A stretch of 64,000 nt of DNA from assembly GCA_963693085.1 (NCBI GenBank), contig OY856412.1, positions 965,368,281 to 965,432,280 of the forward strand, written 5' to 3'. This document shows, one piece after another, positions 24,686 to 36,447 of this stretch (within the stretch, counting starts at the first letter, position 1; each line of letters starts with the position of its first letter). Both the position numbers and the translations under genes were made by a program. The DNA comes from Alisma plantago-aquatica. Lineage: Eukaryota > Streptophyta > Magnoliopsida > Alismatales > Alismataceae. The notes beneath the pieces are model-generated. The model saw only the letters and a list, made by a program, of their open reading frames with translations, was not told the DNA's origin and ran no database searches.

Positions 24686-27600
24686 CAATATGTGGGGACA
24701 ACCAAAATTTCACAAATATGGCTAACAATCTAAATATCACAATCAAGCTAGTTAACAAGCCAATTTACGCTTTCAAGGTGACATTCTCCACCTCTTTTGT
24801 CGTAACCCTGGAATACCCTATTTAGGGTTTCTCTTTTACCATTGACTTAAGACCACCTTCTCAATCCCGAGCTTGGTTCCTGGGGTCACCTCTCATGGTG
24901 CCCATTAGTCATGCAACAAAGACCACCTTCTCAATCCCGATCTTGGTGTCTGGGGTCACCACTCATGGTACCCATGGGTCTTCTCTCCTGGGCTTGACCT
25001 TTTTGCATCATCCATTAGGGTGGCATGTAGGTGCGAGAATACACACTTATATTATAATTGTGATAATCATAGTGACTCTATGATTTGCAAGTATGAACAT
25101 CCAAACTGATAGGTTACATTCAATGCGATCAATCATCTGAAAAACCTTTGTGAAACTAATGTGATTAACCATAATTAACCACATACCTGATCCAGAGAAA
25201 CTTGATGTCCAAGCAATAATGATAAATAACAATCAAACAAGCAATCAACAATATCTTGAAATTAATGCAATACATCCAAGTGTTATAGTTTATCCAAAAC
25301 ATTCTCAAGATAGACTTGTATTCCACCTTCGGCTTTCTAGGCCCACTTTAGGGTTTTATTAGGGTTTTAACCTCCATAATACTTTTATCACATTTAATGC
25401 TCTCTTAGTTCACAAACCCTAATTTCAACATCACAAGCCCAATTATCATATTTGGTTTCTTTCAAAATAACAACTCATATTTCCTTATAGTTCAATTCAT
25501 ATATGAACTCTATTTATCACTGATTTCACATTAATCCACTAGAAAATCCTAATTACTAAATTAAGGGTATTTATCCACAATTAGGAACTTTTATACTCAA
25601 AATAGCTTAGAACCATCAAATCTCAGCTTCATACACAAATTTGAACAATTAAAGCGAATAAGTATCATAATCACTAACATTGGGGTTTCAAGGCCCATTA
25701 AAGCTCATTTATGTACATGGAACCCTAAATTAATCAAACTATGCATAAAGTTCATACTTTTAGATCTAATGCGTCTTTTTATAAGAAACAGGTTAATATC
25801 AACTTTAATCATCCATATAACCCTTTTCGATACATTAATCATCTTCAATTAGGGTTTCTTAATCATTAATGCATTAAAGTTGATGACTTCCACTACTTTT
25901 CGAATTGCAAGAGGAATTATCTTCTCAATCTATTTTTAATGTATTCCTCTTGTTTTTTTGATCAAAATTCATATATTACATGTATCAATCCGAGCTACCA
26001 TTAATCAACTATGAATTTTGCAAGTTTTACTTAATTGGACCAATGAGATGTTGACACGTCATCTGTCGCATGCAATATTCCTGTTGCATAACCCGGCCAC
26101 TTAAAACATAATGAAAGGACACTTATTCCCCCATGCAGCTACTTGGTTCTGCATAAACAGGAGGGGCAATTTTGTCCAGAGGCTCCTGGTTGCCTTCTTA
26201 CTTGAGAAACCCTTCGCTTCCGTTGCAGCAAGGATCAAGCGTGGCCCTGTCGCCCTTTCCGGACTTGAAGGCCACCAGGGGCGGTCCCCCTGCCTCCTCC
26301 GCGCCCCTCTGTGCATGGCCATGCCTTCAAAATGTGGTTATCGTGGCTAGGCTTCACACTCGCAAGGTCTGCAACCGCGGACGACCTACAACCTTCCGTC
26401 AGGTCTCCTCCTTAGACCCCCAAGGCCTGCGAGTGTCGGGGAGGGTCTGGGCACCCCCTTTGCCTCTGCGCCAACCTCATAAGGCGTGGGATCTCATCAT
26501 CAGTAGCATAATAAGAGGAGATTCATGAGGTTCTTCACTAGTGTTCCTAGGTGGAACAAGACCTACAGATCTCGACATGTTGTCAACGTGCCTCGAACCA
26601 ATGTATGTCTAGGGCACGGAGTTTGTGGTGATGAAGACCGGATGACCAAGACTGATGGTAGTGTCTGCTCTATATGTGAGGGCTATTGGGGATCTTTATA
26701 TATGCCATGAAGAGTGCCCTAGATAATACTAGAAGAATCAAGAAGGGAGGAAGAATAACGTGGCTCCAGCCGGGTTCTCTTTTCCTCTGGTCAAACTTTC
26801 CCCCCATGTCTAATGTATACAACTTGTTTCCTCCTCTCCTCTTAAACAATTTCCAAACCCATCGTTCCTTGCTGAGAAATCCAACTCATGGCTTATTCCA
26901 AAGATTTCCTCTTTTTATTTTATATTAATTTCTCTTTCATGAGGCTATCACTCAAAACCTGCCTATTGGATACGCATGAGTGTTAAGGAAAGTTACTATA
27001 TCATCAACTTTTACACACAAAAGAAACATAAAGAAAAGACACATATTGGATAACATATTTTTCCAAAAAGGCTCTCCAAAACATTCTCTCTTGAGAACTC
27101 ACTTTCCTTATCAAACAAAGAGGGAAAACCTTGCATTGTTTTTCAACCAAAATTTAAAGGAAGCTATGAATTGATATTATCTACTCATGTACCAATTTTG
27201 AAACCCAAATTCCAAAGGAAAAGGGTGTTTCCTTCATATGCAGGTTATTCATTAATAAAACAAAATTAATTGATATTTCCTCTTTCTTTTGCCATTATCT
27301 TATCATATTGGATTCCTTGGACCTCAAGGAATCCTAAAGGCACGAATTTTACCCTTGGATGCTACATCTTAGCCTTCTAGAGGCTTCTACGTCTATCTTT
27401 TCTCCTTTCCTTATTCCTTTTATTACATGATTTCTTTTCAAGGATTTCTCTTTATCTTTCATTTCCTTTTTCCTCTTTTCATATTTTTTTTATTAGAAAT
27501 CACATAGAAATGAAATTTATTTAATTGTGGCCATTAATTCCACTTTCTAGATATTTCTATGTATTTCTCATAATTACTTTGCTTAATATCCATTATCTTG

Positions 27601-27818
27601 TATCTTTTCCTTTTATTTGGACTTTTCTTCTTTTCTTCTCTTTTATATCCATTATTGGATTAATCTGATTATAGAAATAACGAAATTCCTATCAAAAGGG
27701 AGATTTGCAAAGAAATCCATCTTTTGAAGCAAAGCATACAACCTTTTCAATTAAGTCCATATTCACAAAATCTTTACAATTCAATTATAAAAACATATGC
27801 AAAATTGAGGTTGTAACA
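24288..27818 (-). repeat. 5' LTR of the nested chromovirus
   Basis: About 3531 bp; it begins TGTTACAACC at 27818 on the minus strand and ends ...GTCGTTAGA beside the PBS (the partner LTR ends GTCGTTACA). It differs from the other LTR mainly by scattered substitutions and by a long TA/TG microsatellite at 24605-24683. Confidence 0.9.
24605..24683. repeat. (TA)n(TG)n microsatellite
   Basis: About 40 bp of alternating TA followed by about 38 bp of TG. The partner LTR has only a short imperfect ATATATGAATATGACGG stretch at the corresponding place (16672-16685), so the expansion occurred in this copy after duplication of the LTRs. Three overlapping ORFs across it (YIYIYI / CVCVCV / THTHTH) are artefacts. 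Confidence 0.95.
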
Positions 27819-28280
27819 ATTTGTTTCGACCGCTACGGCCATAGCGATCACGACACTTGCTTACCCCTTAACATTAAAATGCATCAGTAGTAACACTTGT
27901 TTTGATACTAGTCGCTACGCCTCTATGTGTGTTTCAGACGCAACATCTGTTTTGGTCAGAACACTTGTTTCGACCGCTACACGTGATACGGTCGAAACAC
28001 ACTATATCATGGTTGGTCATAAAGCTAATCACTTGATTGATTCATCAATAATTATACGTAAATATATGATGTTAGGATAATTTTCCCATCCTATTCATAA
28101 TCCCTAACTCTGCAGGTGATATAAAATTATATTTTGACTGCTACACATGATACCAGTAGAGGTCGACGCACTTTGGTATGTCTTGGGTTTCGACCGAGAT
28201 AGATGGTGATCTGTCTTGACCGATACACCCATATTATATGTCTAAATATCTAACAAACTCATATTCATTGAATTTACAAA
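27819..28280 (+). repeat. Athila spacer, right half, with TTTCGACCGCTAC array
   Basis: Continuation of the spacer after the chromovirus insertion. TTTCGACCGCTACG, TAGTCGCTACGCC, TTTCGACCGCTACACGTGA, ACGGTCGAAACAC, TTTCGACCGAG and CTTGACCGATACACC recur over about 400 bp (27821-28230) in both orientations, allowing hairpins such as TTTCGACCGC/ACGGTCGAAA. No gene is present before the ATG at 28281. Confidence 0.7.
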
Positions 28281-29636
28281 ATGTTAACCACCAGACCTAA
28301 CACCATGACTAGGAAGGTGGAAGCCCTGGAGGGAGCATAGGAGGCCTTGGAGTCAGTCACCAAGGTGTTGAATCACTACCCCAACCTATCACCACGCAAG
28401 AAGCTCCAGTTGGAGCTACTAAAGAAGAAGTACGAGTACATCCTGGCCCATAAGACTCCACCAGAGACAGAGGGATCTAAGAGCGATGCAAAGACAAAGA
28501 CATCTGAATATGTCCCTGAACAGAAAGGGAAGCGAAAGGTGGCAGTGCCAATGGAATCCAAAACTAGGAAACAGAAGAAGATTGCGGGGAAGACATCAAA
28601 GAAACCAACGCAAGAGGTTGAGTCACCTATATAGGAGGTGCATGACCTGGATGAGGAGGCACATGTAGAAGAGCTAGCAACATTTGTGCCTAGGCACCAG
28701 ACACATCAATCTCATCTTGAGATGATGTTGAGGACCAAGACCTTCAAGCCTACACGGTATATAGATGACCAAGATTTCAAGAAGTTGGGCATCTATAATA
28801 GGATTACTAAGTTCCTGGTGAAAGAAAATTTGCATGTCCTATGCACAAAAGAGGCTCCATCACTAAGAAACCTGACAATTGAATTCATGCCATCACTAGA
28901 GAAGATACCTATCAGTGATGCAGAATGCAAAGATGTTGGATGGGAGTTCAAGCTAGAGGTTAGGATGGGAAGAAAGAACCACTGCATCAAGCAGTCCTAA
29001 ATAACATCTTCACCAAGACTCTAGAGGAAGATTAGGCTTGCTCACAGGCTCCCAGTGAGAAAGAGGTTGTAGGATACAACAACCACAAAGTATGGAGGAT
29101 GCTGACTGGGGAGCCTGAACACAACCCAATGAAGTCCAAGGCTTCACTCATCACTTCTTGTTTTATCAGGTTTGTTCATAAGATAACTTCCACCACTGTC
29201 TACAAAAGGTCAAAGATAGGGGAGTGTCTAAGGGAGACCTATTCCCGATATGGTCAATGTTGAATGTAAAATAGCAAACATCGATAGGCTATTAATAGAC
29301 AATTATCAAGTATTATGGGGCCAGATGCAAAGAAGATCAAGGACTCATGTATGGGAGCGAAGATAGCCTATATTGCATCCTACTATTTGAATAAGCAGCA
29401 ATTACATAAGTACAAGGCCACCAAGGGACACACAAAGATCAACATCAAGTCCCTAGTAAATGCTGACATCCTAACCCATAAGGATGAAAAGTTTTTCTAC
29501 AAGCCAAGAAACTCAAAGTTTCTTCTGCCACTTTTAGAAATGGTGTACTTTGATGCCAATAAACTATGGCCAAGTATCGATGAAATAAACAAAATGCACT
29601 CGATCAGTGTCAAGAGGTATGTAGATCCAGAATCAG
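28281..29636 (+). pseudogene. Athila downstream ORF (env-like position), N-terminal part
   Basis: One frame runs from the ATG at 28281 to about 29000, interrupted by TAG at about 28338 and 28632. Each falls where the neighbouring codons suggest an original glutamine. A frameshift lies between 29000 and 29315, then a segment continues to the LTR junction at 29636. Landmarks: a lysine-rich region with AT-hook-like basic runs, then TRYIDDQDFKKLGI, LTIEFMPSL, KVWRMLTGEP and HKITSTTVY, resembling the ORF found downstream of pol in Athila/Calypso elements. This ORF has been called env-like because of its position; no membrane segment is visible in this part. The last codons are cut by the solo LTR, whose first bases create the apparent TAA stop. 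Confidence 0.68.
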
Positions 29637-32600
29637 TGTAACATACTGAAATCTAGAACCTAATTTTATTCCAAGGTTAAGAGGTTGGAAACCTTACTCT
29701 TTGGGCTTAGCCACATAAGGATAAAAGAAACACATGATAGTAGCTAAGTGAAACCCTAACATGTTAATGCATGAATAAATCATACCAACATGTAGACATA
29801 TACAAAATAGGATCTAATACCCTCATATTAATAATAAGGCCAATAATGGACACATAAAATATGTCACATGAATAATATGCATAGGAGGACTATGTGTACA
29901 TAATTGGGAGAAAATATTACTAAATAAAATGAAAGGAATATATATAAGATTTCAAGCATAAAGTGACATATAATCTTTTGATTGCATTATGCGGGTATTT
30001 GAAGAATTATAATAATAATGATATAATATGCAACTAAAATAATAATGGGTCACACATGTTAATTATGTAAAACTCATCAAAGGAGGATTAATTGGATAAG
30101 AATAACCACATATTTGTTTTATTTGAGTCCAAGTTTACTTGAATGATAAGTTTCACAAATTTAGGATAATAATAATCTCGTCTATTTTATTTAGAAAAGA
30201 AAAGGTATTTTCCCTTCAAAATATGAAATAAAATACTTAATGACTCCAAAAGTGGAAAATAATCATATATTCATAATCTACACATTAAAATATGCCTTTC
30301 AGTGAATTTTTACTCAATTTGGGGATGTTTGATTAAAAGATGAAATCAAGAGAAAGAAAGTGTAGAACCTTCAAAAATATTAAATAATATAAAACAACTT
30401 TAACATATGAAATTAAGGGAAAATTCGTATCCAATGAACTTAATGTGACTTGTGGGTGAAGTTTCATCAAATTTGGAGAAACTTATAACCATTAATGATG
30501 GAGGAAAGATAAATTAATATTTGATTTATTTAACACATCAAAAGTTCTCAAAAGGCAAATCTAATTGCATAACCAAAATCTACATGCCTTAATTAGCCTC
30601 TATGCAAAATTTCATCTAGTTTGGAGTTTGCTTGCACCCTCAAAGAAAGAGAGAGAAAATAGGAAATTAATTGCATTCACACTTTAATCGGATTTTTATT
30701 TGTATAAGCTTCCTTCATTTTTATCTGTCATGCGGTTGATTTTTATTTTGTTTAAGTATGCATGGATCTGGGCCGTTCATTTCTTGATCGGACGGATACC
30801 AGCTCGTCCTCTACCTCTCAATGAATCAGGAGACAAGGCTTGTTCACATGCAGAGCCTTCCAATAGGGATTTCTCATCCTACACTCAGTCTTTGCTCGTG
30901 ATTTTTGTTCCTATAGATTCCTTGTTTGATTCAGCACTTGTTGACCCCTTGCTCGAACCCTAAACCCCTATATATAGCAAATGCCCAATTCTCTCCTCTT
31001 TGTGATTTTTCACAGATGAGCAACCCTTGGACCTTTTCCTCACATGAGTTCCCAGATCTAATCTGTGGTCCCTTCCCTTCCATCCTCCTCACTCAATTGT
31101 TGCTAATTTCCCTCATGTAACTTTTCCCAACCTATTTTATTTTCTAGAGTTCAGTGACTACTGCAAGTGACTGACAGACCTGGAGTTTAATTGGGTGCTC
31201 CTACACCATCAAGGTATGCCCCTCTTCTAATGCATGCCTTCAACTGATTGTGTTTTGGTCCGTTTTATCAGGACAAGTAGAACATTTTCTTGAACTGTAG
31301 TTTTGATATTTTCCTTGTGTTCGATTGTCACGCCCTTGCACCCCATCTCGCGATCTCTATTCGTTGAAGTTTTTTGAATTCAGATGAAGTTTTTGGGTAA
31401 TTGCTTCTCTGGTTTTGGATCTCTGTGGCCATGTTTGGTCTCGTGGTACCACCAAACCCCAGGGAGGTTTGTCAGCCCGACAACCCTGTGTACTGACAAC
31501 TTTAAATCTTGGCTCGCCGGCTTGATTTTGACGTTGTGGCTCTCATGGGGTCTTCACCAAAGGATGAATGAGCCTGAGGCATAAGCTAGGGACGTTCCAA
31601 GATTTTGGTGTTTCTGCCATGAGGGGACTGAGCAATCTTTGATGTGTTTCCCTCTCATGCCCCCTAATTTCCTTCTATGATTCATTTTTTGACTAAGGCA
31701 AAATCATAACTTCACCCCTTTTTTGTTTCTTGGTTCTCACCTGCGATCTACTAATCTGTCTGAGTGGTCGTATGAGTTGGCCAACCCTGATTGGGCCAAC
31801 TCAGACCGCGCGACCCTCTCCCTCTTTCTTTTCCTCTTTATCAAGTTTTATGCCATGTGGAATTTTTGATTTTCCAGATTTTGTAAAATTCATAACTAAT
31901 TATTTATTGGTCAAAAAATACAAATAAATAGCCCATAAATTCACAAAAATAATATCTATCTATTGGTATAGGTTTTATCACCTAATCCAATGTTTTATGA
32001 AAGATGTTTTTCAGTGGATTAATCTAAGTAGATAATAACTTGCAAAATTTATAACTAATAATTTGTAAGTTAGAAAAATATAATAAAATATGTTTTGAAC
32101 TCAAAAAAAGATAATCTAAAACATGGTATGGTTTTGATAACCTAATTCATTAATATTAAAAAGGTGATTTTTAGGATTTTGAATAATTAATGAAAACCTA
32201 ACCCGAATCCCACATATATGCATAAATAGGTGATTTGGAGACCTGGGCTCAGATCTAGGACAAACTTGGACTATTTAGAGGCATAATTGCATCCCACATT
32301 ATTTCTATGTTGAGAAATTTCTAATTCTTCTCTTTTAATGTATGCTTGCATCTCCTATTATTCTTCTTGAGAAATAACCTATCTTTATCATTCTCTTGGT
32401 CCTATAGAGACTAGCCTACACCATATCTTGTTCTTTTGGAAAATATGCTTCATATGAAGTACATTATGTTGTTACTGATCTTATGATCATATTTAGACAT
32501 TCTCTTGGTTTCGTTCTTATACATTGCTCATGGTGGAACATTCTTTTCTGATATTTGCTTCTTTGCCCACCTTTATAGTGGATGTATATATATGGCACAT

Positions 32601-33517
32601 TATGTGATGGTGTGGATCCTCTGATCCCACCATATACTTGATGGATGTTCTCATCCTATTATTTGTTTATACTTGCTTATTCTTTTGATATGAATCATGT
32701 GGTGGCTGCTAGTATAATGTTACATGTTATTTTATGTGGATGCAAAAATGTCCTCATATACATGCAGATGGGAAAATTCTTTCATATGAAAATATTTAGG
32801 GCAGATGTGCATAGGCAGATGTTGACAGACCCTGCCACTCCATATTTTAGAGTAGATGTATACAAGACCCTGCTCACCCCACATTATTTTTGGTAGATGA
32901 GTTATTTCCTACCTACATGTTTATATTCTCTCGTATTGTCACAGGTGAAACACATGGATGCTTTATTTTTATACTTTGCTCTTCTTTGTCTCTTTTATTA
33001 ATATTCTTTTCTTTTATTCTCGATTGGGTAGTCCTTTACTTTTCTATGGGAATCCTTTTTACATCCTATTCTCATCATATTGCTCAATCCCTTTTTATCA
33101 TGCACATACCAACTTTTTTTTGATATTATCTTTTCTCTTCCATTTGTGGGGTACGCTTCCGACCCCAGGATTAGGTAAAGAAGGAGACAACCAACTTGGA
33201 CCAGGACCACAACAAGGTTAATCAGATCTTTGTCGGAGACCTTATTGAAGTTGTTAGGTGATCCTCAACTATTTCTATATGTAGTTAGTTTATTCCTTTA
33301 TGTCACCCTGGTGGTGAAAGACTAGTTATGATAACAAGCTTTGTAATGGTTAGATACATCTTTAAATTCCACTGCTACTTTGGTGTTATGATACATTCAT
33401 GTTGAATAAATTGGTTTCATCCCTTTTGAGAAAAAAAATTATGTTGGTGTTTGGTTTGGGATGTTGCCTTTTTATTTTAGTAGGGAGTGGTTCCCCTCTG
33501 GGATCCCACTCCTTACA
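29637..33517 (+). repeat. Solo LTR of a chromovirus-type element
   Basis: It begins TGTAACATACTG and ends CACTCCTTACA, 3881 bp, with flanking 5-mers ATCAG (29632-29636) and ATCAC (33518-33522). The reading frame entering at 29633 (TCA) resumes in phase with TCA at 33519, strong support for a single insertion into the Athila ORF. A TATA box lies at 30969-30976. No internal region, PBS or PPT, so LTR-LTR recombination is likely. Small ORFs within (for example 30700-31584 and 32645-33221) have no recognisable domains. Confidence 0.85.
30969..30976 (+). promoter_or_regulatory. TATA box of the solo LTR
   Basis: ACCCC-TATATATA-GCAAATG is followed by a CT-rich stretch about 20 bp downstream (TTCTCTCCTC), a typical plant core promoter layout. 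Confidence 0.65.
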
Positions 33518-35284
33518 ATCACCACCAGTGATTCATAAAGAGGAGGATCAACTTGAAGAGGAACAACAAAAAAGGTCAGACAAGAGAAAGAAATTAGCAA
33601 TCAGGCAATGTAAAGTTGAGACATCACACATTCTTTCAAGCAAAGAACAACTGCTCTTGGATTTTGAACAATGTCACAATGATGAAGGATCTGTAACTGA
33701 TGCAATCTCCCCTCCTATTAAAAACAAGATACCAGTGTACCAACCACTCAGATATCCGACAAGTTGAGTGCTCTAGATGTCGTATAGGAACTTACTCCAG
33801 AGGCTGAGAGAGGAACAAGCCATGGTCCTAAGGCAACCAAACAATCAACTCCTCTAGCAGAAAATGCATTTCCTATGATACCAGAGCAACCTGCAACGAA
33901 TATCGAATAAGAAGTAGACATAGTACAGAAAGACGTGCCAGAAAAACCTACTCAACCAACCCACCATCAACAACATTCCAACTCCCATGAGGATGTCTGT
34001 GCAAACAAGTCACTGCCACCAAGGACTTTTGATCCAATAGGGGCTACAACAACCACCAGAAGCGAACAACTGTGCCACCCATAAACCTTCAACAAAGAAC
34101 TCGGGCACCGGTTTGATGCCCTCTGGGCACAACCCGAAATTCCTGCTATGTTATTACACTTATAACCACTAGCCTGCATGAATTAATAACATAGGTGCAA
34201 AGAATTGATGAGCAGACCACGTTGCTCCTAGAAGTCTTAACCAACATCCTACTCAATCAATCAATGATGTTAAATACCATGCAAGCGATGGTGGTGGAGA
34301 TGGAAGAACTCCAGATAGAGAGAGAGAGAGAGAGAGGAGCTGCACAAAGGCAAGGATGAAATACGCCATCCCCATGATAGGGCCTTCGAAGCCATCCAAG
34401 AGGAGTACAAGAAACTTAAAGAGGGAACGCTACGAGATGGAAGCCGAGCACCAACAACTAGAAGAACTGTGAGAAAATAGGAAAGCCAAGCATGTTGTCA
34501 GCCCCTCACCATCTAACGCTTCCTTGAGCCCTTCAAACCTTGATTGGGATGACGACAACATTGGCGGAGCGGGTGCACCTTCAGGACCCAAAGATGAAAG
34601 TGCAAACACAAAGCCCGCCCAATGGGAGGAGCCCCCTACAAAAGAGGCGCCATCGCAACCTGAAAAAGAAAAAGGGGGCTGACGGGACAAAGATGAAAAC
34701 TCTAGCACTCAAGTTCGATCTGAACTCTGCACCCACAACAACAAGTGTAAGGGAGGTCATCACCGTCGCTACTGTACAACCTTAAGAGATCATCCCTATT
34801 GTTGCTGCCAGACCACAAGACTGTCCAAGATGCTATTGTGGGGCTGCAACACCCCGAAGAGGAGAGTAGTGAAAAGATGATGAGTTTCGCTAATGAATCC
34901 ACACTACAATGATGTATGCTGGAGTTGGACATGTCCATGGGCATCTGTGATCTCTACTTGGACTTTGGGGAACACAGAGAATGCCTAGATGAGATATATG
35001 ATGACAATATGTCTGTCACCTTGGCAACACTCAAAGACATTGTGATGGAAGGCAATGAAGTCCCTAAAGAATCTGCTGGCTAGATCAAGGATGAATATAA
35101 CTCAAAAACACAGCCACAAGCGAACACTGAAGGTCCCTGGCCCGCCTATTCTGTCTTAGCTACCCCAGCTTCTCCTATACAAGCAGCAAGAGAAGGAACA
35201 TTTGAGGATGATGAAGGAGGCCTCACTTTGTTCTTTATCAATGAGCTAGGCAGAAAGTGAATCCAACTTGCTGAATAAGAAGAG
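33518..35284 (+). pseudogene. Athila downstream ORF, middle part (charged, low complexity), broken
   Basis: Resumes in phase after the solo LTR with PPVIHKEEDQLEEEQQKRSDK and runs to a TGA at about 33765. Beyond this, short open stretches in changing frames carry acidic/lysine-rich and proline-rich sequence (PSPSNASLSPSNLDWDDDN at 34500-34557) and a coiled-coil-like MQAMVVEMEELQIERE segment interrupted by a GA microsatellite. I recognise no catalytic domain. It is read as the linker between the N-terminal Athila-ORF domain and the C48-like domains, broken by several stops and shifts. Confidence 0.55.
34319..34338. repeat. (GA)n microsatellite
   Basis: About ten GA units, encoding an RE-repeat in the presumed coiled-coil frame; it may have caused the local frameshift. 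Confidence 0.9.
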
Positions 35285-36225
35285 TTGGGTGTTGCTTCAC
35301 CTCTCCCATGTAAGATGGCAGGCATGGACATGGCCTCACTCTCTAAAATAATGTGCATGGATGTCCATGTCCTGGTGGATGTGTTGGATGAGAACCTTCC
35401 ATGCACAGATGTTCTGTATCATAACAAAGGAATGTCTCTGACTAGGGAACACTTTAGAGGAATCTTTCTGAAGAGAGCACATGTTTACAAGAAGTTATTT
35501 AAAGATCTCTATGTGACACTGCTTGAAGAATTCCTTCACCCTGACAAAGTGCAACCAGTGTCCAATGGCACAACTCATCTGGTAGGGCAGCTATTTGATG
35601 AAAGTTTTAATTATGGAGATGTCAAAGAACTACAACAGGCTATGAATAGGGTAGAGACCCAGTTTGTAACCTTGACTATGAGAGAAGTCAAGCACTGGGC
35701 TTTAATAGTTGTCAATAAGTATGAGCACCACAACATAGTGTATAACTGATGTGCCACTGAGTTGAACAACACTTCCCTAATCTATAAAAGGAAGGAAGCT
35801 AGGGATATCCTGAAGGTACTACTGCGTCTGCAACGTGCAATCCAAGCAGTAGGAGACCTCCACCAGGGAATCTGGAAACAATTCTCTATCTATAAGAAGG
35901 TACCTTAGGAAGTGGTAGGGATGGGGATTGTGTTTTTATTGTATAAAGAATGATGGAAGCCATCAACAAAGGAATCCTATTGGAAGACATCTACAATGAA
36001 GATCTGCATGGCCTACGTGGTGTGTATGCTATGGAAGTGATCTACGATTTTCGCTTCTTCAATGATCCGGTGATGCCCTTAGATGCGATACCACATAGGC
36101 TTCACACAAGAGTCCCCTTGTCTGAAAAGAAGACATGGCGAGAAAAGTTGAAGACCATGTGGATTGATCTTGATGAACCAACTACGGTAGTTGCTTGGAA
36201 AGAAGGGTGGGCATCATACGTTTAG
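35285..36225 (+). pseudogene. First Ulp1/C48-peptidase-like domain, broken
   Basis: Frame 35285-35749 ends with VKHWALIVVNKYEHHNIVYN, matching the HW(x)L.V block that carries the catalytic histidine of Ulp1-family cysteine proteases. After a stop and shift, the frame of 35950-36225 read slightly upstream gives GDCVFIV-stop-RMMEAINKG (Cys at 35929-35931). This is the equivalent of the DCGVF nucleophile block with the glycine missing, followed by NEDLHGLRGVYAMEVIY, similar to the helix after the active site. Ulp1 proteases cleave SUMO and related ubiquitin-like proteins; plant DNA transposons are known to carry such domains. The frame breaks and lost residue make activity unlikely. Confidence 0.6.
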
Positions 36226-36447
36226 CCTATCCATGCCACTCAAAATAAAGAACAACAACATCAAGCTGCATACGAGCAAGAAGTCACCCTCACAGTAGAG
36301 AAAGAGCAAGAAGAACCAGCTAATGATGAGGTTGAAGAGGGATAATTAAATGAAGATTATATGCCCGAAATCAAGCCAGATGGGCCAGCATGGGAGATAG
36401 TCCCTACTTTCTAGGATTTTGATAGATGGGCTTGTGAAGGCCTGTCA

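Larger units (their letters stand above)
16348..27818 (-). mobile_element. Complete chromovirus (Ty3/gypsy) nested in the Athila element
   Basis: Two LTRs of about 3.5 kb in direct orientation flank a 4.47-kb internal region. PBS and PPT are both on the minus strand, so transcription runs right to left. The flanking 5-mers are ATATG (16343-16347) and ATTTG (27819-27823), a likely target-site duplication with one later change. The internal region holds only short remnants of integrase and chromodomain. Confidence 0.88.

Noticed and set aside
24486..24825. ORFs with YIYIYI / CVCVCV / THTHTH stretches
   Set aside because: They are translations of a TA/TG microsatellite absent from the partner LTR.
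33399..33517. Methionine-start segment preceding the Athila ORF continuation
   Set aside because: These about 40 codons are the end of the solo LTR read in frame by chance; the element's own coding sequence resumes at 33518.
34430..34785. Overlapping ORFs on both strands in the Athila ORF linker
   Set aside because: Low-complexity serine/proline/lysine sequence; the plus-strand frames are fragments of the broken linker and the minus-strand ones are shadows.
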